Shown in pieces: positions 50,770 through 60,182 of a stretch of DNA of 64,000 nt. Under the pieces are notes generated by a model. That model was given only the letters and a program-made list of their open reading frames with translations. It had not been told where the DNA came from and did not search any database. The translations under genes and the position numbers were made by a program. How positions within the stretch are numbered: the first letter of the stretch is position 1; each line of letters opens with the position of its first letter. This stretch comes from an uncultured Paracoccaceae bacterium (GTDB taxonomy: Bacteria; Pseudomonadota; Alphaproteobacteria; Rhodobacterales; Rhodobacteraceae), in NCBI GenBank assembly GCA_947503765.1, contig CANNFA010000011.1:34319-98318 (forward strand), written 5' to 3'.

Positions 50770-52028
50770 CAGCCGGGCTGCCCCAGCACCAGCGACGCAT
50801 TGGTGCCGCCAAAGCCGAACGAGTTCGACAGCGCGATCCTGATCTCGCGCTCGCGCTTCGCGTTGGGCGCCAGATCCAGCACCGGCTCCACCGCGGGATT
50901 GTCCAGGTTGATGGTCGGCGGCGCCACCTGGTCGCGGATCGCCAGCACCGAAAAGATCGCCTCGATCGCCCCCGCCGCGCCCAGCAGATGCCCGGTCGCC
51001 GACTTGGTGGACGACATCGTCGCCTTCGCCGCCTTGTCGCCCAGCAGCCGCTCGACCGAGGCAAGCTCGATCGTGTCGGCCATGGTCGAGGTGCCGTGCG
51101 CGTTGATGTAATCCACGTCGCCCGGTGCGATTCCCGCCCGCTCCAGCGCCGCCTTCATCGAGCGGAACCCGCCATCGCCGTCCTCGGACGGGGCGGTGAT
51201 GTGATAGGCGTCGCCGGACAGGCCGTAGCCCAGGATCTCGGCATAGATGCGCGCGCCGCGCGCCACTGCGTGATCGTAATCCTCCAGCACGACGATGCCC
51301 GCGCCCTCGCCCATGACGAACCCGTCGCGGTCCTTGTCATAGGGGCGGCTGGCGGCCTTGGGATCCTCGGCGTATTTGGTGGACAGCGCCTTGCAGGCGT
51401 TGAAGCCGGCAATCCCGATCTCGCAGATCGAGCTTTCGGCCCCGCCCGCGATCATCACGTCCGCGTCGCCCCACTGGATCAGCCGCGCCGCGTCGCCGAT
51501 CGCATGCGCGCCCGACGAACAGGCGGTGACCACCGCGTGGTTCGGCCCCTTGAAGCCATAGCGGATGCCGACCTGCCCCGACACCAGGTTGATCAGCGCG
51601 CCGGGAATGAAGAACGGCGACACCCGGCGCGGCCCCTTGGCCGCGATCAGCTGCGTCGTCGCCTCGATGCTCTGCAGGCCGCCGATGCCCGAGCCGATCA
51701 TCACCCCGGTGCGCAGCCGGTCCTCCTCGGCCTCGGGGGTCCAGCCGGCATCCTTCACCGCCATGTCGGCGGCGGCCATGCCGAACAGGATGAAATCGTC
51801 CACCTTGCGGCGTTCCTTCGGCTCCATCCAGTCATCGGCGTTGAACGTGCCGTCCGAGCCGTCGCCCAGCGGCACCTCGCACGCATAAGTTGTCACCACG
51901 CGGCTTGCATCGAACTTGGTGATCGGCCCCGCGCCGGACCCGCCGGCCAGGATCCGCGTCCAGGTTTCCTCCACCCCGCAGGCCAGCGGAGTCACCATCC
52001 CCAGCCCGGTTACAACCACTCGCCGCAT
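50769..52028 (-). CDS. fabF: Beta-ketoacyl-ACP synthase II
   Basis: The housekeeping KAS II, 419 residues. Catalytic Cys170 lies in VTACSSGAHAIGDA, the two His in INAHGTSTMADTIE and KSATGHLLGAAG, and the C-terminus NSFGFGGTNASLV is canonical. It elongates acyl-ACP in fatty-acid synthesis. It lies 148 bases after acpP, with GAGG before the ATG. Confidence 0.95.
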   Translation of the reverse strand: MRRVVVTGLGMVTPLACGVEETWTRILAGGSGAGPITKFDASRVVTTYACEVPLGDGSDGTFNADDWMEPKERRKVDDFILFGMAAADMAVKDAGWTPEAEEDRLRTGVMIGSGIGGLQSIEATTQLIAAKGPRRVSPFFIPGALINLVSGQVGIRYGFKGPNHAVVTACSSGAHAIGDAARLIQWGDADVMIAGGAESSICEIGIAGFNACKALSTKYAEDPKAASRPYDKDRDGFVMGEGAGIVVLEDYDHAVARGARIYAEILGYGLSGDAYHITAPSEDGDGGFRSMKAALERAGIAPGDVDYINAHGTSTMADTIELASVERLLGDKAAKATMSSTKSATGHLLGAAGAIEAIFSVLAIRDQVAPPTINLDNPAVEPVLDLAPNAKREREIRIALSNSFGFGGTNASLVLGQPG

Positions 52029-52176
52029 GTCCTGTCCTCACGTCTTTCCGTCGCATCGTGATACACACGGGCCCTGCCCGGGGGCAAGGCCCGCAATGCG
52101 CGGAACACCGCCGCGCAAAATGGAAAGGGCGCCCGGTTGGGGGCGCCCATCACGTTGATTTCCCGGAAGATCGGGA

Positions 52177-52416
52177 TCAGTCGGTGTTCTGCGAGATGAA
52201 CGAGACCGCATCGCCGAAGGTCTGGATCGTCTCCGCGGCGTCATCGGGAATCTCGATGCCGAACTCTTCCTCGAACGCCATGACCAGTTCCACGGTATCC
52301 AGCGAATCCGCGCCCAGATCGTCGATGAAAGAGGCGGATTCGGTCACCTTTTCCTCTTCCACGCCCAGGTGCTCCACAACGATCTTTCTAACGCGCTTTT
52401 CGACGTCGTCGCTCAT
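52177..52416 (-). CDS. acpP: Acyl carrier protein
   Basis: A 79-residue housekeeping ACP. Ser38 of [22 protein letters not shown] accepts phosphopantetheine. [24 protein letters not shown] is the usual opening. It lies between fabG and fabF as in many bacteria; fabD, often first in this operon, is not adjacent. Confidence 0.97.
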   Translation of the reverse strand: MSDDVEKRVRKIVVEHLGVEEEKVTESASFIDDLGADSLDTVELVMAFEEEFGIEIPDDAAETIQTFGDAVSFISQNTD

Positions 52417-52600
52417 CTTCGTTCCTCGTTTTCTACTCGGGGTCCGCACCCGTATGTCTTCATTGTCCCGTGCGGCCGCCCTTGTCCGTTCTGGGCGCAC
52501 CTGCGGCGTGCGGCATCGGGGGCCACGGGTGAAATTGTGCGCCGCCTATAACACAACGACGAACAGTCGCAACTGCTTTATAAGGAACCGCGAATGTCCG

Positions 52601-53338
52601 TCAATACATCGCCATGCCGCCGTTGACATGCAAGGTCGCGCCGGTGACATAGCCCGCCTCGGGGCTGGCAAGGTACAAAACCGCCGCGGCGATTTCGCCC
52701 GGATCGCCCATCCGCCCGGCGGGCACGCGGCCCAGGATGGCGGTCTTCTGGTCGTCCGTCAGCGCATCGGTCATCGCCGTGGTCACGAAGCCGGGGGCGA
52801 CCACGTTCGCGGTGACGCCGCGGCTGGCGACCTCCTGGGCCAGCGCCTTGGTCATGCCGACCAGCCCGGCCTTGGCGGCGGAATAATTGCCCTGGCCGGG
52901 ATTGCCCGACGCGCCGACCACCGAGCCGATGCTGACGATCCGGCCCCAGCGCGCCTTCATCATGCCGCGCAGGCAGGCGCGGGTCAGGCGCATGGTCGCC
53001 GTCAGGTTGACCTCCAGCACGCTGTCCCATTCGTCGTCGGTCATGCGCATGAACAGGTTGTCGCGGGTGATGCCGGCATTGTTCACCAGGATGTCGACAC
53101 CGCCCAGCGCCTCGGCCGCGCGTTTCGGCAGGCCGGCGACCGCATCCCGGTCCGACAGATCGCAGGCCAGCACATGCGCGCGCGCGCCCAGCTCGGCGGC
53201 CAGCGCCTCCAGCGGGGCGGTGCGCGTGCCCGACAGGCCCACGCTGGCCCCCGCGCCATGCAGCGCCCGCGCGATCTCGCCGCCGATACCGCCCGAAGCG
53301 CCGGTGATCAGCGCCGCCTTGCCCGTCAGATCGAACAT
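52601..53338 (-). CDS. fabG: 3-oxoacyl-ACP reductase
   Basis: A 245-residue short-chain dehydrogenase. The NADPH site TGASGGIGGEIARALHGAGA opens it, NNAG at DILVNNAGITRDN and the catalytic Ser-Tyr-Lys set (SIGSVVGASGNPGQGNYSAAKAG) follow, and LHVNGGMAMY ends it. It reduces beta-ketoacyl-ACP. AAGGAAGG precedes the ATG. Confidence 0.95.
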   Translation of the reverse strand: MFDLTGKAALITGASGGIGGEIARALHGAGASVGLSGTRTAPLEALAAELGARAHVLACDLSDRDAVAGLPKRAAEALGGVDILVNNAGITRDNLFMRMTDDEWDSVLEVNLTATMRLTRACLRGMMKARWGRIVSIGSVVGASGNPGQGNYSAAKAGLVGMTKALAQEVASRGVTANVVAPGFVTTAMTDALTDDQKTAILGRVPAGRMGDPGEIAAAVLYLASPEAGYVTGATLHVNGGMAMY

Positions 53339-53409
53339 TGCCTTCCTTTCGATGTCTTGTCCCGCCCCCGCGATAGCAGCGCCGCGCGCGATGGGCAAAT
53401 ACTAGCGCG

Positions 53410-53460
53410 CCGCCAGACCCCGGCGCGAACGCCCTTGGGCGGGCGTTGGTCGCCCCACCA
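53410..53460. repeat. Short form of the 164-bp repeat element
   Basis: About 50 bases joining the left end (CGCCAGACCCCGGCGCGAAC, CGCCCTTGGGCGGGCG) directly to the right end (TTGGTCGCCCC), as if the middle of a full copy were deleted. It stands 41 bases before the next full copy. Confidence 0.65.
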
Positions 53461-53501
53461 TCATATCTCGCGGATCGCCTTTCAGCTTTGCCGCATGGCA
53501 C

Positions 53502-53665
53502 GCGGCCAGACCCCGACGCGAACGCCCCTGGGCGGGCGCTGGCGTGACCTGCGGAGGCTGCGATTTATCCCGGCCTTCCCGCATGACAGGGGTACGGAGT
53601 GGGACGTCGACCATGCGCCCGCCCACCCGGAGGGGCGGGCGCGGCGGGGGCTGGCCGCCTCCGCC
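53502..53665. repeat. 164-bp intergenic repeat element, copy B
   Basis: Begins GCGGCCAGACCCCGACGCG and ends CTGGCCGCCTCCGC; contains CGCCCCTGGGCGGGCG, TTTATCCCGGCCTTCCCGC and CGCCCGCCC...GGGCGGGCG in the same order as copies A, C and D. It lies upstream of fabG, in the 573-base gap (53339-53911) that is otherwise filled by related or inverted-repeat sequence. Confidence 0.8.
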
Positions 53666-53711
53666 ACCATATTCGCGCGGCATCGCTTTCCTTCGCCGGA
53701 ACAGCGCCGCA

Positions 53712-53859
53712 GGCGCCGGGCGAGCGCCTGCCCGCCCCGACGGGTAGGCGCTTTGGCCACTGGCGCGCACCGAAAAGATGATTGAGGGACCTGGCCACCA
53801 TAAATCGCACAGCCTCACCGTCCCGGCGCCCACCCGCGGGCAGGCGCTCGCCCGACGCC
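53712..53859. repeat. 148-bp element bounded by 24-bp inverted repeats
   Basis: The left arm 53712-53735 (starting GGCGCCGGGCGAGCGCC) and the right arm 53836-53859 (starting GCGGGCAGGCGCTCGCCC) are inverted repeats matching at 23 of 24 positions. The 100 bases between them hold no convincing gene. It is unrelated in sequence to the 164-bp family. Confidence 0.75.
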
Positions 53860-53911
53860 CCCGCAACCGTCCGCACTGGATCTCCCCCCGCTGCTGCGGC
53901 TATCTGGCGGC

Positions 53912-54787
53912 ATGGACAAAGCGCCCCTGATCTACCCGACCGCCGACGACTGGCTTGCCGCACCGCACAAGAGGGTGCTGCTGTTCGGCATGTCCGGGCT
54001 GGGCAAGACCCACCTGTCGACCCTTCTGCGCGATGCCGGCGACTGGTTCCACTATTCGGTCGATTACCGGATCGGCACCCGCTACATGGGCGAGCACATC
54101 GCCGACAACGCGAAACGCCACGCGATGCAGGTGCCGTTCCTGCGCGATCTGCTGCTGTCCGATTCGATCTATATCGGCTCCAACATCACCTTCGACAATC
54201 TCGCGCCGCTGTCGTCCTATCTCGGCAAGCCGGGCGATCCGGCGAAGGGCGGGCTGCCGTTCGACGAATACATGACCCGTCAGGATCAGCACCGCGCCGG
54301 AGAGATCGGCGCACTTCTGGATACCGGGTATTTCATCGATCGCGCGATGGACATCTACGGCTACCCGCATTTCGTCTGCGATTCGGGCGGCTCGATCTGC
54401 GAGGTGGTGGACCCGGGCGATCCCGCCGACCCGGTGCTGACCGCGCTGGCCGCGCGCACGCTGATGGTCTGGATCCAGGGGACCGAGGCGCATACCGCCG
54501 AGCTGGTGCGCCGCTTCGACCGCGCGCCGAAGCCGATGTATTACCAGCCCGATTTCCTGCACGCCGCCTGGGACGCCTATCGCGCGGAAACCGGCGGGGC
54601 GGCGGACGCCATCGACCCCGACGCCTTCGTGCGCTGGACCTATGCGCGCGCGCTGGCGCACCGGCAGCCGCGCTATGCCGCCATGGCGCGGGGCTGGGGC
54701 GTGTCGGTCTGCGCCGACGCCGTCGCGGCGGTCAAAAGCGCGGCGGACTTCGACGCGCTCATCGCCCGCGCCCTTGAGCAGCCCTGA
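53912..54787 (+). CDS. P-loop NTP-binding protein of unknown role
   Basis: A 291-residue protein with a clear Walker A (LLFGMSGLGKTHLS, residues about 23-36) near the N-terminus, followed by DYRIGTRYMG and later CDSGGSICEVVD. It resembles nucleotide kinase-like ATPases found in Rhodobacterales, but I cannot assign a function. No signal peptide or membrane span is seen. It precedes metA on the same strand by 49 bases. Confidence 0.7.
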   Translation: MDKAPLIYPTADDWLAAPHKRVLLFGMSGLGKTHLSTLLRDAGDWFHYSVDYRIGTRYMGEHIADNAKRHAMQVPFLRDLLLSDSIYIGSNITFDNLAPLSSYLGKPGDPAKGGLPFDEYMTRQDQHRAGEIGALLDTGYFIDRAMDIYGYPHFVCDSGGSICEVVDPGDPADPVLTALAARTLMVWIQGTEAHTAELVRRFDRAPKPMYYQPDFLHAAWDAYRAETGGAADAIDPDAFVRWTYARALAHRQPRYAAMARGWGVSVCADAVAAVKSAADFDALIARALEQP

Positions 54788-54836
54788 CACAGCCGCTATC
54801 TGACCCGCTCCACCCATTTTTCCGGGAAATCCGCAC

Positions 54837-55754
54837 ATGCCCATCACCCTGCCATCCGACCTGCCCGCCTATGACGTCCTGGCGCGCGAGGGCGTGATGG
54901 TCATGCCCGAGGTGCAGGCCGCACGGCAGGACATCCGGCCCTTGCGGATCGCGCTGCTGAACCTGATGCCCAAGAAGATCCAGACCGAGATCCAGTTCTC
55001 GCGCCTGATCGGGGCGACGCCGCTGCAGATCGACCTGCACCTGATCCGCATGAGTGAGCACAAGACGCGCAACACCGCGGCCGAGCACATGGAAACCTTC
55101 TACCGCCCGTTCCAGGCGGTCCGCGACGAAAAGTTCGACGGCCTGATCGTCACCGGCGCCCCGATCGAGCATCTCCCCTACGAGGAGGTGACCTATTGGG
55201 ACGAGCTGACCCAGGTGTTCGACTGGACGCGGACCAACGTGCATTCCACCTTCGGCGTGTGCTGGGGCGGCATGGCGCTGCTGCGGCATTTCTGGGGGGT
55301 GGAAAAGCACATGCTGGCCCGCAAGGCGTTCGGCTGCTATTCGCACCAGAACCTCGCGCCGACCTCGCATTACCTGCGCGGCTTTTCGGACGAATGCACC
55401 ATCCCCGTCAGCCGCTGGACCGAGATCCGGCAATCGGACATCGACGATGTGCCCGAGCTTTCGACGCTGCTGGGCTCGGAAAAGGTCGGCCCCTGCCTGA
55501 TCGAGGCGCCGGCGCACCGGACGCTGGTGATCCTCAACCACCTCGAATACGACAGCGGCACCCTGAAAGAGGAATACGACCGCGACGTGGCGTCGGGCGG
55601 GCCGATCACGCTGCCGGTCAACTACTTTCCGGGTGACGATCCCGCGATGACCCCGCGCAACCGCTGGCGAAGCCACGCGCATCTTCTATATGGCAACTGG
55701 ATCAACGAGATTTATCAGTCCACGCCCTATGATCTTCGCCAGATTGGCAGCTAG
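54837..55754 (+). CDS. metA: Homoserine O-acyltransferase MetA, predicted acetyl-CoA-specific
   Basis: MetA activates homoserine for methionine synthesis. The 305-residue protein aligns position by position with the family: Cys142 (FGVCWGG), His235 and Glu237 (NHLEYD) are the catalytic set. Residue 111 is Glu (TGAPIE), which in the literature marks acetyl-CoA users, whereas Gly111 marks succinyl-CoA users such as E. coli. So it is probably homoserine O-acetyltransferase despite the MetA fold. The 49-base leader is too short for a SAM-II aptamer that I could recognise. Confidence 0.93.
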   Translation: MPITLPSDLPAYDVLAREGVMVMPEVQAARQDIRPLRIALLNLMPKKIQTEIQFSRLIGATPLQIDLHLIRMSEHKTRNTAAEHMETFYRPFQAVRDEKFDGLIVTGAPIEHLPYEEVTYWDELTQVFDWTRTNVHSTFGVCWGGMALLRHFWGVEKHMLARKAFGCYSHQNLAPTSHYLRGFSDECTIPVSRWTEIRQSDIDDVPELSTLLGSEKVGPCLIEAPAHRTLVILNHLEYDSGTLKEEYDRDVASGGPITLPVNYFPGDDPAMTPRNRWRSHAHLLYGNWINEIYQSTPYDLRQIGS

Positions 55755-56730
55755 CATTGTCCTGTCCGCCGCCGTCCTCGCCGGCTGCGGCGCGGCGGTG
55801 GACCGGCGCGCGGCCCTGAGCGAGGCGCGCGCCGAGGCCGAATATCCCCCGATCGGCCGCTTCGTCGAGGTGGACGGCCGCCGCGTGCATGTCGTGGTCG
55901 AAGGCACCGGCCCCGATCTCGTTCTGATCCACGGCGCCAGCGGCAATGCGCGCGATTTCACCTTTTCCTTCGTGGACAAGGTCAAGGACAGGTTTCGCGT
56001 GCTGGCCTTCGACCGGCCCGGCCTCGGCTACACCGACCGCGCGTCGGACCGCTACGGCGGCGCGCTGAACACCGCCGCCGAAAGCCCCGCCGAACAGGCC
56101 CGGATGCTTCAGGCCGCCGCGGCGCAGCTTGGCGCGACACGGCCGATCGTGCTGGGGCAATCCTATGGCGGCGCGGTGGCGCTGGCCTGGGCGCTGGAGC
56201 GGCCCGAAAACGTCGCCGGCCTCGTCATCGTGTCCGGCGCGTCAGAGCCCTGGCCGGGCCAGCTTGCGCCGCATTACCCGATTCTCGCCACCGGGTTCGG
56301 CGGCGCCGCGCTGGTGCCGCTGGTCACCGCCGCGCTGCCCACGAACCGCGCCGCGCTGTCGCTGGCCGCGATCTTTGCGCCGCAGGCCCCGCCCGAAGGC
56401 TATGCCGAATATGTCGGCATCGGCCTGGCCACGAGGCGCGAGACGCTGCGCGCCAATTTCCGGCAGGTCACGCAGCTCAAGGACCATCTCAAGGAGATGT
56501 CCAGACGCTATGGCGAGATCGCCGTGCCGGTCGAGATCATCCACGGCACCGCCGACAGCGTGGTGGATTTCGACATCCATTCCAGGGTGCTGGCGGAGCA
56601 GTTGCCGAATGCCCGGCTGACCGCCCTGCCCGGCATCGGTCACATGCCGCACCATTCCGCCGAAACGGCGGTGATCGCGGTGCTGGACCGGCTGACCCGC
56701 GCGCTTCGATTGCACCCGGCGCGCGAATAG
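55729..56730 (+). CDS. Alpha/beta-hydrolase lipoprotein
   Basis: A 333-residue hydrolase with a lipoprotein signal: [20 protein letters not shown] ends in a lipobox (LAGC), so the mature protein should be lipid-anchored. Catalytic Ser lies in [11 protein letters not shown], Asp in [10 protein letters not shown] and His in GIGHMPHH. The oxyanion region is [12 protein letters not shown]. The start at 55729 overlaps metA by 26 bases and alone provides the lipobox at the right distance. Substrate unknown. Confidence 0.82.
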   Translation: MIFARLAASIVLSAAVLAGCGAAVDRRAALSEARAEAEYPPIGRFVEVDGRRVHVVVEGTGPDLVLIHGASGNARDFTFSFVDKVKDRFRVLAFDRPGLGYTDRASDRYGGALNTAAESPAEQARMLQAAAAQLGATRPIVLGQSYGGAVALAWALERPENVAGLVIVSGASEPWPGQLAPHYPILATGFGGAALVPLVTAALPTNRAALSLAAIFAPQAPPEGYAEYVGIGLATRRETLRANFRQVTQLKDHLKEMSRRYGEIAVPVEIIHGTADSVVDFDIHSRVLAEQLPNARLTALPGIGHMPHHSAETAVIAVLDRLTRALRLHPARE

Positions 56731-56764
56731 CCATACTGCCCGGGCAGATGTGAACGAGGTTGAC

Positions 56765-57634
56765 ATGTCCCTGCCCTTCGACGGCGCGATCGGCGACTAT
56801 TTCCGCAACACGGCCCCGGATGCGGTGCGCGCCGCGATAAAGGCAAGCGGCGGCAAGACGGTGCTGGATGCCGACTATCCCTATGATGCGCGGATGGACA
56901 AGGACGCCTACGGCGACGCGCTGGACGCGCTGCAACGCGAACTGGTGAAGCTTCAGGCAGACGTGAAGGCCACCGGCAGGCGGGTCGTCGTGGTGTTCGA
57001 GGGGCGCGACGCCGCCGGCAAGGGCGGCACCATCGCGCGGTTCCGCATGAACCTGAACCCGCGCGTCGCCCGCGTCGCGGCGCTGCCCAAACCGTCCAGC
57101 CGCGAGCGCGGCCAGTGGTATTTCCAGCGCTATGTCGACCATCTGCCCTCGGAAGGGGAAATCGTGCTTTTCGACCGCTCGTGGTACAATCGCGGCGTGG
57201 TCGAGAAGGTGTTCGGCTTCTGCACCGATGCCGAGCGCGAGCGGTTCTTTCACCAGGTCCCGGAATTCGAGGACATGCTGGTGCATGAAGGCATCCACTT
57301 CGTGAAGCTCTGGCTGAACGTGGGCCGCGCCGAACAGCTGCGCCGGTTCCTCAAGCGCGAGGAAGACCCGCTCAAGCAATGGAAAATCTCGCGCATCGAC
57401 GTCGAGGGGCTGGACAAGTGGGACGCCTACACCGCCGCCATCGGCGAGACGCTGCACCGCAGCCATACCGAGATCGCGCCGTGGACCATCGTGCGCTCGG
57501 ACGACAAGCGGCGCGCGCGCATCGCGGCGATCCGCGCGGTGCTGTGCGGCATCGGCTATGACGGCAAGTGCGGCGACGCCGCCTGCCTGCCCGACCCGCA
57601 GATCTGCGGGGGGCCGGGCCTCTGGAATGGCTAA
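56765..57634 (+). CDS. ppk2: Polyphosphate kinase 2
   Basis: A 289-residue PPK2-family kinase. Walker A is [12 protein letters not shown], and the lid/Walker B motifs are [15 protein letters not shown], with [16 protein letters not shown] between. PPK2 enzymes phosphorylate GDP or ADP with polyphosphate, or run in reverse. The ATG at 56765 is preceded by GAGG; an upstream GTG at 56750 is in frame. The gene overlaps a TetR regulator by 8 bases. Confidence 0.92.
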   Translation: MSLPFDGAIGDYFRNTAPDAVRAAIKASGGKTVLDADYPYDARMDKDAYGDALDALQRELVKLQADVKATGRRVVVVFEGRDAAGKGGTIARFRMNLNPRVARVAALPKPSSRERGQWYFQRYVDHLPSEGEIVLFDRSWYNRGVVEKVFGFCTDAERERFFHQVPEFEDMLVHEGIHFVKLWLNVGRAEQLRRFLKREEDPLKQWKISRIDVEGLDKWDAYTAAIGETLHRSHTEIAPWTIVRSDDKRRARIAAIRAVLCGIGYDGKCGDAACLPDPQICGGPGLWNG

Positions 57635-58244
57635 GCGCGGCTATCACCACGGCAACCTACGCCAGGCGCTGATCGACGCCGCGCTGAAGCTGATCGAGGC
57701 GCGCGGCCCCGCCGGCTTCACCCTGTCCGAGGCCGCGAAACAGGCCGGTGTGACCCCCGCCGCCGTCTACCGCCATTTCGAGGGCCGCGAAGACCTGATC
57801 GCCGAGGCCGCGCGGCAGGGCTACGCGATCTTCGCCGACGTGATGGATTACGCCTACCAGTCCGGCCAACCCTCGGCGCTGGCCTCGTTCGAGGCGACGG
57901 GCCGCGCCTATATCGCCTTCGCCCGCAAATATCCCGGCCATTACATCGCCATGTTCGAAAGCGGCGTGTCGGTGAACCGCACCCCCGACCTGGCCCATGC
58001 CGCGCTGCGTGCCAATTCCGTGCTGGAACGCGCCGCGGCCGACCTGTCGCGGCACATCCCGCCGGAAAAACGCCCGCCCGCCGCGATGTTCTCGGCCCAT
58101 ATCTGGGCGATGAGCCATGGCGTGGTCGAACTGTTCGCGCGCGGCGCGGCCGGCTCGCGCGCGCCGTTCCCGGCCGAGGAATTGCTGGAGGCAGGGATCG
58201 GCATCTACCTGCGCGGGCTGGGGCTGGTCGCGCCCGACTCGTGA
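57627..58244 (+). CDS. TetR-family transcriptional regulator
   Basis: A 205-residue regulator. The helix-turn-helix reads [33 protein letters not shown] (residues about 30-62) and the C-terminal part is a TetR ligand domain of the WHG type ([17 protein letters not shown]). It starts inside the end of ppk2, so the two are probably co-expressed. Ligand and targets are unknown. Confidence 0.87.
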   Translation: MAKRGYHHGNLRQALIDAALKLIEARGPAGFTLSEAAKQAGVTPAAVYRHFEGREDLIAEAARQGYAIFADVMDYAYQSGQPSALASFEATGRAYIAFARKYPGHYIAMFESGVSVNRTPDLAHAALRANSVLERAAADLSRHIPPEKRPPAAMFSAHIWAMSHGVVELFARGAAGSRAPFPAEELLEAGIGIYLRGLGLVAPDS

Positions 58245-58261
58245 TCAGGGCGCCGCGCCAT

Positions 58262-59116
58262 CTACCCGATCAGCCGCGAGATGTAGGGCGGCAGGGCAAA
58301 GGCGCCTTGATGAACCTCGGGCGTGTAATGGTCGGTGGCGATCCCGGCGGCCTTGAACCGGTCCTGCAAGGTCGCAAGGTCGGTCTGACGCGCCTTGCCG
58401 TCGGTGCCCCAGCCGAACGCCATCGGCCCGCCCGAATAGGTCGGGATCGTGGCGATGTAGCAGCCCGCATCGCGGAAAAGCGCGCGGAAGGCGCGCATCG
58501 TGTTCGACAATTCATCGCCTTGCAGGAACGGCACGCCGTTCTGCGTCACCAGGATGCCCGCCGGTGACAGCGCGTTGCGCGCATGGCCGTAGAAGTGGTC
58601 GGTGAACAGCACCTCGCCCGGCCCGACCGGATCGGTCGAATCGACGATGATCACATCGTATCCCCCCTCGGTCTCGCGCATGAAGTCGGCGCCGTCCGCG
58701 ATCACCAGTTCCAGCCGCGGATCGTCGAAGGCGCCGTCCGACAGCCCCGGCAGGTATTCCTTCGAAAACTCGATCACGCCCGCGTCGATCTCGACCATGG
58801 TCAGTTGCCTGACGCTCTGGTGTTGCAGCACCGTCTTCGCCATGCCGCCGTCGCCGCCGCCGACGATCAGCACCCGGCGCGCATCGCCATGCGCGAGGAT
58901 CGGCACATGCGCCATCATCTCGTGGTAGATGAAATTGTCGCCCTCGGTGGTCTGCACCACGCCGTCCAGCGTCAGGATCCGCCCGAAGGTCGGGTTCTCG
59001 ATCACCCGCAGCCGCTGCCGCTCTGTCTCGCTGTCGTAAAGCACCCGCGCCTCGCGCAGCGCCTGGGCGTGATCGTCGTGCAGTCTCTCGACGCTCCAGC
59101 CGGTCATATCGGTCAT
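58262..59116 (-). CDS. speE: Spermidine synthase
   Basis: A 284-residue aminopropyltransferase: transfers aminopropyl from decarboxylated SAM to putrescine. Motifs include VVQTTEGDNFIYHEMMAHVP, LIVGGGDGGMAKTVL (SAM-binding), VEIDAGVIEFSKEYLP and IIVDSTDPVGPGEVLFT with the catalytic Asp. It belongs with speD at 60183-60692, from which it is separated by a NUDIX gene on the other strand and three repeats. Confidence 0.94.
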   Translation of the reverse strand: MTDMTGWSVERLHDDHAQALREARVLYDSETERQRLRVIENPTFGRILTLDGVVQTTEGDNFIYHEMMAHVPILAHGDARRVLIVGGGDGGMAKTVLQHQSVRQLTMVEIDAGVIEFSKEYLPGLSDGAFDDPRLELVIADGADFMRETEGGYDVIIVDSTDPVGPGEVLFTDHFYGHARNALSPAGILVTQNGVPFLQGDELSNTMRAFRALFRDAGCYIATIPTYSGGPMAFGWGTDGKARQTDLATLQDRFKAAGIATDHYTPEVHQGAFALPPYISRLIG

Positions 59117-59232
59117 ATCGCCGGATCCCTTCGATTGTCACTCGCGGCGGAGAATGCGTTCGGCGGGGCGGATGTCAACCCGGCCCTGCCGGCCGTTTGG
59201 CATTCCCGCCGCGGCGCGCTAACACGGGCGCC

Positions 59233-59646
59233 ATGACGCGCATTCCCCGCCTTGCCGCCCTGGCCGTGCTGCCGCATCGCGGCCGGGTGCTGCTGGTGCG
59301 CCGGGCGCGGCCGCCCGATGCCGGGCTCTGGGGCTATCCGGGCGGACATGTCGAATGGGGCGAGACCGCCTTTGCCGCCGCCGAGCGCGAGATGGCCGAG
59401 GAAACCGGCGTGACCGCGCGGGCCGAGGCGTGGCTGACCAATCTCGACATCATCCGTCAGGCGGACGGCGCGGTGACGCATCATTTCCTGCTGGCGGCGG
59501 TGCTGTGCCGCTATGTCGGCGGAACGCCGGTGGCCGCCGACGACGCGGCCGAGGCGGAATGGGTGACCTTCGTGGACGTGGAAAACGGCGCGCGGCCCAT
59601 GAGCCGCGACGTGGCGGCGGTGCTGCGGCTGGCGATTGCGCGGTAG
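59233..59646 (+). CDS. NUDIX hydrolase
   Basis: A 137-residue NUDIX protein. The Nudix box GGHVEWGETAFAAAEREMAEETG matches GX5EX7REUXEEXGU. ADP-ribose, 8-oxo-dGTP or other nucleoside diphosphate derivatives are possible substrates. LPHRGRVLLVRRARPPDAGLWGYPGG is typical of the ADP-ribose/MutT-like group. The ATG at 59233 is preferred over an in-frame start at 59197. Confidence 0.88.
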   Translation: MTRIPRLAALAVLPHRGRVLLVRRARPPDAGLWGYPGGHVEWGETAFAAAEREMAEETGVTARAEAWLTNLDIIRQADGAVTHHFLLAAVLCRYVGGTPVAADDAAEAEWVTFVDVENGARPMSRDVAAVLRLAIAR

Positions 59647-59687
59647 GCTGGCATCCCGGCCATGTCCCACCCCTGAACATGCAGCGC

Positions 59688-59851
59688 GCGGCCAGACCCC
59701 GCCGCGGCCGCCCCTGGGTGGGCGCCGGCGCGACTGTCGAGCGGCGCGCTTTATCCCGGCCTTCCCGCATGACAGGGGTTCGGTGCGGGACGTCCGACCA
59801 TGCGCCCGCCCACCGGGAGGGGCGGCCGCGGCGGGGGCTGGTCGCCCCCGC
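59688..59851. repeat. 164-bp intergenic repeat element, copy C
   Basis: Begins GCGGCCAGACCCCGCCGCGG and ends CTGGTCGCCCCCGC, with the central TTTATCCCGGCCTTCCCGC block identical to copy B. First of three copies filling the 536-base gap 59647-60182; that gap holds no gene I can support. Confidence 0.8.
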
Positions 59852-59894
59852 CACCACTGCTCGCAGCTTGTCCTTCACCTGCGACGTTCGGAGC

Positions 59895-60057
59895 GCGGCC
59901 AGCCCACGTCGTGCCCGCCCCTGGGCGGGCGCTGGCGCGACATTCAAACGGGGCGCTTCATCCCCGCCTTCCCGCAAAACGACCGTTCGGCGCGGGCCAT
60001 CGACCACGCGCCCGCCCACCCGAAGGGGCGGGCACGGCGGGGGCTGGTCGCCCCCGC
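59895..60057. repeat. 164-bp intergenic repeat element, copy D
   Basis: Begins GCGGCCAGCCCACGTCGTGC and ends CTGGTCGCCCCCGC; the middle is more diverged (CCCGCCTTCCCGCAAAAC). Same orientation as copy C, 43 bases after it. Confidence 0.8.
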
Positions 60058-60098
60058 CAGACAGCTCACAGGTCATTTTCGAAACATTGAAACAAATG

Positions 60099-60163
60099 GC
60101 GACCAGACGCCGACGAGACCGCCCTGGGCAAGAGCCGGCGCGGCGCAGGCTGGTCGCCCCCGC
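60099..60163. repeat. Short form of the repeat element
   Basis: About 65 bases joining a left end (GGCGACCAGACGCCGACGAG) to a right end (CTGGTCGCCCCCGCC), lacking the central block, like the short form at 53410. It abuts the 3' end of speD. Confidence 0.65.
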
Positions 60164-60182
60164 CGTCAAGGCCCCGGCGTCC

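Noticed and set aside
54788..54836. SAM-II riboswitch before metA
   Set aside because: The 49-base gap lacks the conserved pseudoknot sequences and is too short for the aptamer plus a ribosome-binding site.
59688..60163. Possible CRISPR array
   Set aside because: The units are ~164 bp, diverged, and separated by irregular gaps with no short identical repeats or unique equal spacers, and no cas genes are present.
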